Assembly (NCBI GenBank): GCA_036874045.1
Contig: CM072345.1
Coordinates: forward strand, 13,192,501-13,256,500
Length of the DNA stretch: 64,000 nt
Reading direction: 5' to 3'
From: Cymodocea nodosa
Taxonomy: Eukaryota; Streptophyta; Magnoliopsida; Alismatales; Cymodoceaceae
Positions within the stretch are counted from its first letter, which is position 1. The number at the start of each line of letters is the position of its first letter. The position numbers and the translations under genes were made by a program. Below the pieces are notes generated by a model. It saw nothing but the letters and a program-made list of their open reading frames with translations, did no database searches and was not told where the DNA came from. This document shows positions 1-12,600 of this stretch, piece after piece.

Positions 1-3000
1 AATAGAAAAATAAGATAAGATTCAAGGGGCACTTATAGAGGACAACCTAACAGACGTTCCTTACTATAGATAATACATTTTCAACCTTTAATCACTTCTA
101 AATGGTGTCAAAATGCTTTTGATATCATGCATATAATCTTGATTAAAATGTTATTAAATTCATGCAAGCCAAATCAAGAATTAGAACTTAAGTGCAAGAC
201 AAATTTATAACTAAAAACACCAAACAATGGATGTCCAAATCACCCTTAAAAATTCTAGAAATTTAATCATATATTCACACACCTATTCCACACTACATTT
301 TAATAAAAATCAAACCATAATGACAAGAATAATTTTGCAAAGATGCAATCTATGTTTCATATACTAACAATCACAATTTAACTTGTATATCAATTAAATC
401 ACTTGTAAATCAATAACATTTTCAATGTACAACATCTAAACAAGACAACACTTAAATATAAATTCAAAAATATGTCTCAAATACATAAAACTTATGATTT
501 ATACTATTGAAATCAATTGAAAACTAAACTACAATTATTGAAAATAAAAGAAAACTAAGAATCAACCTTAATCCTGCTTGGAAACAAGAGTTGCACCACA
601 AACACCTTAAGAGAACGTCTTCTCTTTTATTTCTAGCTTGTTTATGCTTGACTCCTTAAATCTCACATCTATCAACGAACTGTTATGGATGCAAGATGAC
701 CTCCACCACACAAACACAAAAAACTTTGAAGAAATGACATTGAATCTTGGATATTTGCAATGACACTCGTCTTCCATTTTCCGTGAACATGTGTGGTTTC
801 CTTCTTTTTAGTCAAACTCTTATCTTGTTAGCCATCAAACCACGTGAGGAGAGCTTCCTTTACTATCCCAAACTTAGATCTTCATCAACTTGAAGAAGGA
901 AATGTTAAAAGTGGAGAAGAGAATAAGGTGTGGCCGTCCAAGGGAGGAAGTGAAGCTCTCATGGGCTACAACCTCTATTTTATTATGAGTTATTAAAATT
1001 GTAAAATTTGTATCCTAGTCTTTAAGTTATCATGATTTTAATCTTTTAATACCCTTTTCATTTGTCCTCATATGAAAATTATGAAAATAAATGATTACTT
1101 CCTTAAAAATTACTTCTTTATAGCACTTTCACACTTTAACTTTTAAAAATATTGTTAACTTGAAAATCTCATAAATTTATAAAAATAACTTTCATAAAAG
1201 CATCATTAATACATTAGAACATAAATAAAAATACACATAAATGTATTAATCAAATCCCTCTGTACTTAAACTTTGTTAGTCTTTTAGTAAAGTCTAGGAT
1301 ACAAAAAAGATAGAGTACAAAAAGATAAACTTTCTAACAAAATAAAACAATAAAATCCTAATTCACTTTTGTAGAAATTATGGTTGCACTTAACACATGC
1401 AATAAACTTTTAAATCTTAGGTCATCTTAGTAGTCAAGTTATGTCTTAGAATCAACGAATCTCTAGAAAGCTAAAAAAAACATATGCAAATCAAAAACAT
1501 GGTAACATGTATAAAAAGCAACAATCCAAAACAACATAAACAAAAACATGAACAAGAACACAATAAAAACAAGAGCACCTATGAGTTTTTAAGTATAAAA
1601 ATACTCTAAAATTCCTTCCTTCATTTTTCTTTTTATTTAAACCCTTAGGTCATCCTAATGGTCGAGTTATATCTCTAAAGGATTTCCAACAAATGTACCT
1701 ACAAAATATACTATTTGACTTGAAAGTCACTAGTCCAAAGCTTGCCACAAGAGCAATTAAGAAAGTCTTAAAGTGCAAGAGTAGTCCAAGAATCATTGAG
1801 TAATTGGGTGCTCCTTTCTTAGACAAGAAATGGTATTTACGTAAAAAAAAAAAAAAAAAAGAGGTAATGTTTACTTAAAGTAGTAACCTTAAAGTTATTC
1901 CAGGTAGAATAAATGAAAATGTAGAATGTAAACTTGAAACCCTTAGTTGAGACCAATATATGTACATTAGGTGTATGTATCACCTTATATAAATTAGGAT
2001 GGTGTGAACAATAAGATGATTTTTTTTTCCTAAAGGGATCAAAAAGAAAGGTTTTAATTAGACAAAAAACTAAGGAATTTTAGGAGTTTTCTCATACTTA
2101 AAAAACTCATAGGTGCTCTTATTTTTACTATGTTCTTGTTCATATTTTTGTTGTGTTTTTGTTTTTATTTATGTTATTATAGATTATTTTTTTCATACAT
2201 GTTACTATATTTTTTATTTGCATATGTTTTGTTTAACATTCTCTTTGAATATTATCAATATATCTATTGGAAACTCTTTCAAGACACAACTCGACTACTA
2301 AGCTAACCTAGAAATTTAAAGGTTTATTGCACGTGTCAAGTGCAATTGTGATTTCTACAAAAGTGAATTAAGATTTTACTATTTTACTTTGTTAGGAAGT
2401 TTACCTTTTTATACTCATTATCTTTTTTGTATCCTAAGCTTTACTAAGAGACTAGTAAAGTTTAAGCATAGATGAATTTAATTAACATATTTATGTATAT
2501 TTTTATTTATGTTTTAATGTACTAATGATGCTTTTACAAAAATTCTTTTTGCAAATTTTATAGGATTTTCAAGTTAACAATATTTTCAAAAGCTAAAGCA
2601 TGAAGGTGCTATAAAGAAGTAATTTTTAAAGAAACAATCATACATTTTTATAATTTTCACATGAAGATAAATGAAGAGGATACTAAAGGATTAAAATTAT
2701 AATAACTTAAGAGTTATACAAATTTTACAACTTTAATAACTCGTAATAAAAGGGAGGTTGTAGCCTACAAGAGTTCTACCTTCTTCCTCACTTAAATGGC
2801 CACACCTCCTCTTCTCCATTTTTAAATTTCCTCCTTCAAGTCCATGAAGATTTAAGCTTGATGATAGCAAGTGAAACTCTTCTCACGTAATTTGGTGGCT
2901 AAAGAGATAAGGGTTTGACTAAAAAGAAGGAAACCACACATGATTGGAGGACGAGTGTCATTGCAAACGTTCAAGATCTAACATCATTTTTTTAAAGTCT

Positions 3001-3722
3001 TTCATGTTTGTATTGTGAAGGTCATCTCACATCCATGATAATTTACTAATAGACATGGGATTTAAGAAGTCAAACATGAACAAGCTAAAAATAAAAGGAA
3101 AGACATTCTCTTGAAGTATTTGTAGTGCAACTCTTATTTTCAAGTGGGATTAAGGTTGATTTTTAGTTTTCTTTTATTTTCAATGATTATAGTTTTGTTT
3201 TCAATTGATTCTAATATTATAAATCATAAATTTTATGTATTCTAAACATATTTTTGAATCTACATTTAAGTGATTGTCTTGTTTAGATGTTGTACATTGA
3301 AAATATTATTGATTTACAAGCGATTTAATTGATACACATGCTCAATTGTGTTTGTTAGTGTATGAAATGTGAATTGCATCTTTGTGAAATTATTCCCATC
3401 ATTATGATTTAATTTTTATTAAAATATATGATCAATTGTGTTTTGAAATTTTTAAAGGTGATTTGGATGTTCATTGTTTGGTGTCTTTAATTGTAAAATT
3501 GTCTTGCACTTGAGTTCTAATTCTTGATTTGATTTGCATGATTTTAATCAAGATTATATGCACAATTTTAATAGTATTTTGACACCATTCAAGAGTGAGT
3601 TAAGGACTAGAAATGTATTGTCTATAGAAAGAGGCATCCATCAAATTATCCTCTTGTGATTCTATAAGTGTCCTTGAATCTTGTTTTGTTTTGCTACCAT
3701 TTTCTCTAAGATTTTTTCTATT
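1..3722. repeat. Large inverted repeat (foldback element), left end outside window
   Basis: The segment from 1 to about 1620 reappears, reversed and complemented, in about 2060 to 3722. Clear anchor pairs are 11-150 against 3540-3690, 541-720 against 3001-3180, and 1565-1620 against 2060-2125. In the 541-720 pair about four of five positions match by eye, with small indels. The symmetry centre is near 1850, and roughly 1640-2030 is an unpaired spacer containing an A-run at 1843-1860. The right arm continues its match to the very first bases of the window, so the left arm probably extends beyond it. No transposase or convincing ORF is seen in either arm. It could be a foldback transposon, a non-autonomous Mutator-like element with long terminal inverted repeats, or an inverted duplication of a retrotransposon piece. 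Confidence 0.85.
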
Positions 3723-4122
3723 ATTTTGTTATCTTTTACTATTGCATTTGATTGTTCTAATAAATTCTTTAATTGCCAAAATTGTATCTTAGAGTTCTAT
3801 TTCAAATTACCTAATTCCTGTAAAATATGACTTGTATTTGCCAGTGTTTACTACAACAATGTCATACACTTATGATATGGTTAAAATTTATCAATCAATA
3901 ACAAAAATAAAACAAGCTAACGACCAACAAAAGACTTCAAGCAATGCAGATATATACAATGTACATCAAGGTTGTCAAAGTTGGTCTCACACATGTTTCA
4001 AAGATCAAATGCAGTACTAGTTTCCCAAGTCAAATCTTTAGAAAAAATTGTACTTAATAAATCTACAAAACAAAGTTAAGGATGAAAATTGAAGGGAATC
4101 ATCTGAAAGTGTGGTCATTTAC
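3723..4122. other. Non-coding stretch between foldback and pyruvate dehydrogenase exon 7
   Basis: AT-rich sequence without a recognisable exon. I searched the minus strand here for the short C-terminal exon expected for E1-alpha (about 14 codons ending in a Leu-Pro) and did not find it, so this is read as part of the last intron. A 62-codon plus-strand ORF at 3832-4020 has no recognisable features. Confidence 0.5.
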
Positions 4123-7100
4123 CTCAACTCCATAGCCCTTGGCATATACATCAGTAAATAGTGCCGAGGGTTCAGGCATTGGGCTTTCCTGATAAAAATA
4201 TAAGAGACGTATCTTTAACAAATGTGAAAAGGAGAAAAAAAAAATGCAACTGCAGATGAAATTAGGCATTCCGAATATTGTAGATAATAGACACCTTGGC
4301 CTTGGCAATAGCTTCATCTACCTCCTTCCTGACTGCTTTTTCAAGATCCTGAAAATTAAATAAAAGTTGTAAGCTTCATTCATATCACAACATGAACACA
4401 ATTTCCAAAAAAAAAAACTGAGTTCCTTATATTATATTATGCTAAGATTGTATTACTTTTTTTTAGGTGGGGAGACCAACCTTGAGTTCTGCAGCAGAGG
4501 CAAGATCCTGAGCTAGAATCAACTTTCGAATTCTTTCAATAGGATCACGCTCCTGCAAGTAGCGATTATTTTGTTCAGATGCATAAATGTTGGAATTAGT
4601 TGATGGAAAATAATAAAGATGAAGAAGGAAAGACTGGTAAAAAAAAAAAAAATCACCTGTCGCACACCAGAAATTTCATCACGTGTACGATAGGTACTCC
4701 CTGGATCTGACATGGAATGACCATGATATCTGTAAGTGTCCATCTCAAGAATCTGACAACAAACATCCAAGAAAATGGGATCACTTCATCGAGTTGATTC
4801 AATGAGCTCTCCAGATGTTCAAAAGAAAGTTCCTTTTGGGTAAAAAAAATCAAGAAAATATTGTGAAAATTTTGAAAAATTCATGATTGGTGTGGCGTGG
4901 GAGTCTGTCTAGGGTCTGGCATAAAAAGGAAATAAACAGCATGGCGCAAAAAATTCAATGTGCTTTATTCAGGGATTGAATAATAATGCCTTTGTTTTAT
5001 TGACATCGCTAAACCAAACAGGACTTTCAAGCATTCCAATCATCCTATCAAAAGAAAAAGCACACCAATCCCATTTTAGTGAAGTCCAGAATATTCTCAA
5101 CAAGGTTTTATCAGTTATCCTCCACATCTTGACATGTAGCTTAATTTTATGGAATACTAGTTGTTAGAGTACTATCTAATTAGGGTTATTGTAATAATAG
5201 AATACTAGTTGTACTTCTGCCGGCTGCTCCCATCCCCTTTCTCCCCGTGAAATACCACTGCCCACATCCCCATGAGACTAGGCTGCCGCAGGGGGAAGGA
5301 AGGGATGATGAGGGCTGAGATTTAAATCTCGCAGCCACAGCAACATCAATCCCTATACACACACACACACACCCCTCATTACTAAATTAATCACATTTTA
5401 TCCTTTACTCTCACATGGTACCAAAGATAGAGAAAAAAAATCCTGGCACACCACCACTAGTCACCACCATCAACCATTGCCTTCCCTCCCAGCATTGCTA
5501 CCTCCACCACCCATTGAAACTAGCCGATGGAACCAACCTAGCCAGATAGATCACTTCTCATGCCAATTGGCCATTGAAACAAATTGAAATGCCCAAGCGA
5601 CTGATCAGACACTCAAGCCACACTAGTTGCTTGCACACACCATACCTCCCTTTGATGTGTGGTACAATTGGCCTAGTTGGAGTGCTTCCTCACTTGCCAT
5701 ACTCACACGAGGACTTGTCAATTGCTCTCCAAGGGACAAGGTCAACTAGGCTAAACATGCCCAGCATACCATCAAACTCTGTAACACCAAATGATATGAA
5801 ACTTGTTCATACCGTATGGTTGATGCATGAAGCTTATACAACCTCCAATTGATCATACAGATGCCAAGCTAGCACTTATGTGTTTGCCACTGCAAAGCCA
5901 CATTGCCAAAAGAAATTCACTAATTCCTAACTACCCTCACCTATCACCATCAAATATAAATACATAGTAAATATGATATTACAATATGCTTTTCTAACCT
6001 TAAGCTTAATCTACCTCCCTCAAGCACTCACCTGACTTAAACAGCAAAGGGGATGAGGCCAACTCACCACTTGGGTCAATCTTGTCTATTGTTTTGCAAG
6101 CCGAGCAAGCCAACCATTATGGTACCTTTCAATTGGTTCAACAAGTGAACCACCAATTCAGCCAGTCCTGCTTAGTAGCGAAAAGATCAGTCACAAAAAG
6201 CTAACCAGGTTGATAATTGCCATCTAAGACTAAGTGATGAACTAGGAAGTATGTACCAAGCCATTAAAGGGCAAATATGCATTAAAAGATGTGGCACACT
6301 AGGAAAGGTCTTTGTGACCTTTATATTCATAACAAAATGAAATGAATATCTTAGTGAAAATAATTCACATCTTAGCATATTTCAATAATATCATTGAATG
6401 AACAAATAAAAAGGGATATTATTGTTTTCTTGCCTGAAGTGCATTGAATAGAACTAGGAATAACATAGAACTTAATGAACCAAAATTATGGTAGAACAAG
6501 GAAAATGCAATCAGAATTGTAGGGGGAGCAAGGGAAAATAAAACAAATGTTATAAATCGAATCCATGTTGGTAGTAAATCACACTAATAGCTTTTTTCCA
6601 TGTTCTTTGAAGCTGTTTCAAACTCAAATAATATCAGCATAGCACTGACAAAGGATTATCTTTACAGGAGATAAGTTCCCCAAGAGATGTTGGCTAGTGG
6701 GAAATGTAAACAAGCATGTTACGGAACAAACTTGATAGAATTAAGAAAAATAAGTGCAAAATCAATATCATTTATAAATAGAGAACAGCATCAACAGAGA
6801 AAATTTCTGTCATTCAAGATAACAAAACTTTAACAGCTAAAATCAAGCCAAGATCCACTCACAATGGGCCCATTCTTCAGAGCATATTCCTTGGCAAATC
6901 TACATGCTTGCTTCACAGCTAACGCATCCATTCCATCTACCTATAATATAAAAATAAAAAGCTCGAATAACAATATGTGTCTCAATTTTATGTTTAGGAG
7001 TATAAAAGTTTTAAACCAGAGATCCATGTAACTACAGTGCTAAATTGCTAAGGCTATTTCTTACCTTGAGACCAGGAACATAGTCCCCACGCTTGTAATA

Positions 7101-7954
7101 AGCTGGACTCTTTGCGGCCCTCCACTCAGCCGTTCCCATTCCATCTACATAACCAACAACAAAAATAAGCATCTACAAAAAAATCACATTTTTTCCCGCA
7201 TGTTTACTTCAATACGACAACCCAGCGCCTACTCACAATGATTATTCTCGCACACCAAAATCACCGGCAAATCCCACAGCGCGGACATATTAAGCGCCTC
7301 GAACAACTGCCCTTGATTTGCAGCCCCATCTCCATACAAAGCAAACGTCACATTCTCGTCCTTGGAATACTTTTGCGCAAACGCAAGTCCGCAACCAAGC
7401 GGAACTTGCGCTCCGACAATCCCGTGTCCGCCAAAAAATCCACCATCCTTTTTATAGAAATGCATGGACCCGCCTTTTCCTTTGGAACAGCCAGCTCTCC
7501 TCCCCATCAACTCCGCGAACGCCTTCACAAGCGTCCCGCCCCGCCCTAGGTAGATACAGTGGTCGCGATAGGCGGTGATGATATAATCCTTCTTCGTGAT
7601 CGCGGCCTCCATCCCAACCGAGACGGCCTCCTGACCGTCGTAGAGGTGACAAAACCCCCGGATGAGCTTGGCCTTGTAGAGGGAGTCTGCGGCAAGCTCC
7701 ATCCGGCGCATAACGGACATGTCGCGGAAGAACCCTAGAATCTCCTTCGGAGTCGTGTCGATGGTGCGGGAAGGAGGATCGATCTTGTGGCCGACGAAGG
7801 GGACGCTGGTCTCGATGTTGAGGACGGTGCTGGCGTCCTCCGCGTTGGAAGCAAACGACGAAAGCGATCGAAGGGCGGAAAGGACAACGGGGTTCCGGCC
7901 GATGATGAGGTGAGATAGGGAGGATTTCGATGACAGGAGGTTTTTTGCCGCCAT
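4123..7954 (-). CDS. Pyruvate dehydrogenase E1 component subunit alpha, mitochondrial (3' end missing)
   Basis: E1-alpha of the mitochondrial pyruvate dehydrogenase complex, the thiamine-diphosphate-dependent decarboxylase that pairs with E1-beta to feed acetyl units to E2. Hand-spliced exons: 7954-7237, 7144-7065, 6940-6863, 4752-4657, 4552-4481, 4348-4295 and 4188-4123, all with GT-AG introns and correct phase, giving 388 codons. The start at 7954 is chosen because it opens a typical Ser/Arg/Leu-rich presequence ([12 protein letters not shown]). The frame is also open upstream to 8113. Visible landmarks are the [12 protein letters not shown] segment, the ThDP/Mg motif GDGAANQGQ followed by CENNHYGMGT across the exon 1/2 junction, and the phosphorylation loop [12 protein letters not shown] with STYRTRDE after it. 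The protein stops at KGYGVE with an intact donor. Plant homologues carry about 14 more residues in one last exon, not found in the window. Intron 3 (4753-6862) holds a copia-type LTR remnant. Confidence 0.95.
5162..5415 (+). mobile_element. Probable Ty1-copia LTR with adjacent primer-binding site, within an intron
   Basis: A block starting TGTTAGAG at 5162 and ending CACA at 5415 is followed directly by TGGTACCAAAGATAG at 5416. That sequence resembles the usual copia primer-binding site complementary to initiator tRNA-Met (TGGTATCAGAGC), matching at most positions. The following sequence to about 5900 is more C-rich than the rest of the intron and has broken reading frames, as expected for a decayed 5' gag region. 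No second LTR was recognised. It lies in intron 3 of the pyruvate dehydrogenase gene, in the opposite orientation to it. Confidence 0.5.
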
Positions 7955-8110
7955 GGCTGAGAAGTTGGATCTACGAAACGAGACTAGTCGAGGACGGCAG
8001 GAGGAGAAGTGAGAAAGATTGAGGTCATAGGAAAGGAGGAAGGTAGCAACGTGGATTTGTCCAATTGGGTTCAAGGACAGGTGGCAGTTTGGTTTTACTT
8101 TGCCGGGTCG

Positions 8111-8116
8111 CACGTG
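8111..8116. promoter_or_regulatory. G-box CACGTG upstream of pyruvate dehydrogenase start
   Basis: A palindromic CACGTG lies 157 bp upstream of the chosen ATG. bHLH and bZIP factors are known to bind this core. A second copy at 8686-8691 lies in a 17-bp repeat of the same sequence. Function is inferred only from position. Confidence 0.3.
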
Positions 8117-8123
8117 CTTTTTT

Positions 8124-9607
8124 CTTTAATGAGGTGACTAGAGGAAGGTTACCGTAGAGTTGGAATCGGCATCGTAACTTTAATTTCAGTTATTGTCTAA
8201 AATTAGAATCGATAGATAACGAAATAAATTCATTAGTATCACATAACATCAGACACGACATTGTTGTAGATGAATGTTTTTTAAAAAAAATAAAAGAAAT
8301 TTCTCATATAATCAATTTCGTTCAAACGTAACAACCCTTATCGTCACCGTTGAAATCGCTTCAATCACGAACGAGCGGAGTCGAAAGTGTTTCGACCAAA
8401 GTCAATCAAAAAGTCTACCAGATAAACAAGAAAAATAAAACAACGAAGAGATCAAATGTACAATAGAATAAAGGAAAATAGACGCAAAAGATAGAGCAAA
8501 AATTAAATGGTATCTAGTCTTTCCACAATATAGACAATGTCCAAAAAATATTCTCAACAAGTCAATCAAAGAAAGATGATTTTTATTCATCTACGAGTTT
8601 CAAAGTTTTTTTTAAAAAAAGTTACAAATAGATTTGAGGAAAAGAATAATTAAGAAAAGATATATCTAAAAAGAAAACAGTGTCGCACGTGCTTTTTTGG
8701 CTTTTCAGAATTTGTCATAATTAAGTAGGTGTATTTCTAATTTTTACTGGTATTTAAGTCTTTATAAACATTTAAAATAATTGTTAAAAAAACTACGAAC
8801 TTGTCCAATATTCAAGCGAAGGAAAATACCCTTTTCTACCGGCACTCATCCAAGATTCTAAGGCCGAATTGAAGGAAAAGACCCTCTCTTTTTCTAATAT
8901 TTTTTTTTTTGCAAGGTGTTTTCGAATCTTACTTTGCTAGGCCAACTTGTCAAAAAATAAAGAAAGAGATGTGATATAATAGTTAATGCGAAAAAAAAGT
9001 GTCGTCTTATCGATCCCTATATTTAATACGAATGATATATTTAAAAAATAAAAAATATCATGCATGTTTTTTTAATTAAAATATCATCTTGATACATTTG
9101 AAAACTTAAAATCATGTATAAGATACTTATTATGGTTATTTAAATCTAGTTGGATAGGTATATTACAATTATGATTTTAAAATTGAGTTTAATGTTATTT
9201 CAGACATTTAAAATAAGTCAAATACATCAATGATAAAAATTACGTCCGAAACAAATATTTATTTATCTTAAATATAATTTTGACTATTGGCAAATTTTAT
9301 TTTGATATAGTTAATTTATAACATAAATATTTACTTTGTTGTTATTTTTTTTTAAATTTCAAATACATTTTGAAGTAATACAGATTTGGTTCGACAGATC
9401 AGGCTCCATCAGGTATCGAAGATATCTAAGACATTTGAATTTGGAAGTTATACAATCTATTTTTATTTTTTATAATAATAATAATTTATATTGCACAAGA
9501 TCTATTTGTAAAAAATTTAAAATATTAATTAAACTACTACTGCAGTCAGACATGTTTTCAACTTTTTATATCCAAACCCTTAAAAAAAAAAAAAACTTTT
9601 TATATCC
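8124..9607. other. Intergenic region between divergent pyruvate dehydrogenase and pseudouridine synthase genes
   Basis: No gene recognised. The region is AT-rich with scattered A/T runs. The 17-bp sequence GTCGCACGTGCTTTTTT occurs at 8107-8123 and again at 8682-8698. It must hold the promoters of the two divergent genes. A 91-codon ORF at 9336-9611 is low-complexity and judged spurious. Confidence 0.6.
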
Positions 9608-9679
9608 ATGAGAAAATCCCCGTTTTATATCCCGACGAAAATCGGCAGGGCAGCACAGCACAAGAAAGGCGGTGGTAAA

Positions 9680-12600
9680 ATGCTCACGGTGGGGAAAATG
9701 CTCTTGCTTCCCGTCGCCGTTGCCGCTTCTTCCACTTCCTCCATTCTTCCCATCGTCTCCCTCCGCCACCGGTATCCCCGAAGGCTTCTCCTGAGTCACA
9801 TCTCCTGCTCTTCCGCCGTTCGTTTCCCAGATGGGACTCCTCGGCAGGAATGTCGGGGCAATAACGCGGGAGTTCGGTTGGAGGAGACAGTGGAGAAGGA
9901 TTCGGAGAGGTCGAGGCTCGACTCGTGGATAGCTTCTCGCATTCCTGGTGTCAGCCGAGCCCGGATACAGTCCAGCATCCGGGCCGGCCTTGTTACTGTC
10001 AACGGCAGGAAAATCAATAAGGTCAGTGATGCTCTCCCTCCCGTACTACGTCCATTACGTTTGTTTCTTATGTTTTTGGTTTCAGCTCTATCTCTTGCTT
10101 TGCGTTAATTTGTCTACCCTGGCACATGTAATTATGCATTGATGGTGATGATTTGATTAGTTGATATAGATTTGGACCCTTGTGGGCAGGCTTCGCATGT
10201 AATCAAAGCCGGTGACAATGTGAATTGTGTTGTTTCAGCCTTGCAACCGCTGCGTGCTGAACCGGAAGATATACCTCTCGATATAGTGTACGAAGATAAT
10301 CATGTTCTCGTTGTAAATAAACCTGCACATATGGTAGGTACTCCTTAATTACCTGTAAATTTGCACCTAATATACAACGAGGCCTATTTCACCAAAGTTA
10401 CAACGAATTGTTATGTTGGATATTGACTAGGTTGTTCATCCTGCTCCTGGAAACCCCAATGGGACTCTTGTAAATGCTGTCCTTCACCATTGCAGGCTTC
10501 CATCAATTTCATGTACGACCACTAATATGTTATCTGAGACAGAAGATTTTTTTGAATCTTCTGACAATGAGCTTGACCGCATTTTTGCTCTTACAAGTCC
10601 CATTTCGGAGGCTCATGTGCGTCCTGGAATTGTGCACAGATTAGACAAAGGAACAAGTGGGTTGCTTGTTGTAGCTAAGGCAAGCTTCTTTCACTTATAA
10701 TGTCATAGGAGATTAAGTGGGTATTTTCTATCGATCAAACCAGAGTTTTTTGACATGTTTTTTCATCAAAAATATTTCTTTCATTGTCAGGATGAACATT
10801 CTCATGCCCATTTAGCTGAGCAGTTTAAATCTCATACGATACATAGGGTATATGTCAGTCTTACTTCTGGAGTCCCCTCACCAAAATCATTGAGAGTTGA
10901 TATCCCTATTGCTCGTGATTCTAACAACAGAATCCGGATGGCTGCAATTTCTGGATCAACCAAAAATAGAAATGCTCGAAATGCTGCTAGCAGGTGATAA
11001 CAAGCTCCAGACTTTGTTGTTTGCATCTATTCATTCTGCTTCTTGCCTTTGATTCTTTTTGTAGCAGGCTGTAAAAAATGAACATTGAATAAAATTTAAA
11101 AGAATTAGATAAAAATTTAAAGTAATAAGGCATCTATGTGAAAGTAAGCCAATCTACAATTCATTCTATCTCATTGAAATACAAGGTGACAGGCTAACAG
11201 CAGCTGAGGTTCCCTTTAATGTAATCTAAACTACTAAGCCAAGAAAAGAGCCATGGATTGGATCATCACTTGGTTAAAAAAACACACACACCCATTTAAG
11301 ATCAAGTATAGAAGGTAAAAAGAGAGCATTTAAGAGAAGTGTGTGGAGCAGGAGGAGAATGTAAGAGAAAGGACACGAAAAATTGGGAATGTGAAGAGGA
11401 TGAAAGAACTAACTTAGAGAGAGAATGTGTGTAAGTTAGGGACAAAATGAGATGGGCTTGTTATTACATTGACTTTGGAAAGAGGGATTAAAAGTGTAAG
11501 AAACATATACATAGATAAAGGTGGAATTCAGTGGAAAGTGTTGGTCCTTTCCTTTAATTCCCTTTATTATATTTATTAGAGTTTTGCTATTTAGATTTAA
11601 ATGATTATAAAAACTATGATGGTTTGGAATAGTCTCATATAAGAAGAAAATGAAGATTGGGTTTGTGATTTAGATATAGATAATTAGATACACCTTTTCA
11701 ATCATTGGTTATTGATTTTGAGTTATATATCCATATGTTAATACGATAATGACAATTTAAGCTATAATCTTATTACATGGGGTTGGCTACATAAATTATT
11801 TTCTTTTACGTATTTTTATTTATGGTTAAATCTTCAATTAAATTACATAAATTTAAATCTCTGTTCACATTTCCTAACCAAGTCATTTTAGTTCTTTCTT
11901 TGCTTCTTTTAGTTTCTTTTACATTAATTAATTTCTCCCCTTAATTTATGTATTTTTTAGTCTCCTAACTATATGATCAAATTACATAAGCTGATTTTTT
12001 CTTATTTTTTCTTCAATCAGTACAACTTCTACTCTATTTCTAATAAAATTATTTTTTAATTTATCCATTATAGAATTATCACTCACCTATTTAAGCATAT
12101 ACATCTTAGTAGCACTAACTTTTTGCATATGATCATGCTTTACAACTTAGTATTTTGAGTCATAAAGTATATCTAAGTGAATAGAAAATTTATATGATTT
12201 TCCTTTTAATTTTAATGATGTTCTTCTATCACATAACATTGCAAAAACATTTTTCTACTTTATCTATCTTACTTTAATCTTATAAATAGCATCCTTTATA
12301 ATTTCATCATTTTTACTTAGTATAGATCTTTATTTAAAAGTCTTACTTTTATAAATCTTATAACCATTTAAGTGTATACCTTCATTATTATTCCTATTTT
12401 CATTGAACCTACATTTTATATATTCAATTTTTGACCTACTCAATCTAAATCCTTTGGATATCTCTCCATAATTCTAATTTAAAATTAATTCCTGATTTAC
12501 TTTCATCAGCTAAAACCATATCATCAATAAATAGTATACACCAAGGTATTTCTCCTTGAATTTCCTTAGTTATTTTCATATGTCAATATTATATAAAATT

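Noticed and set aside
7238..7913. Several plus-strand ORFs and a shifted minus ORF over pyruvate dehydrogenase exon 1
   Set aside because: They lie entirely inside the conserved E1-alpha coding exon in other frames.
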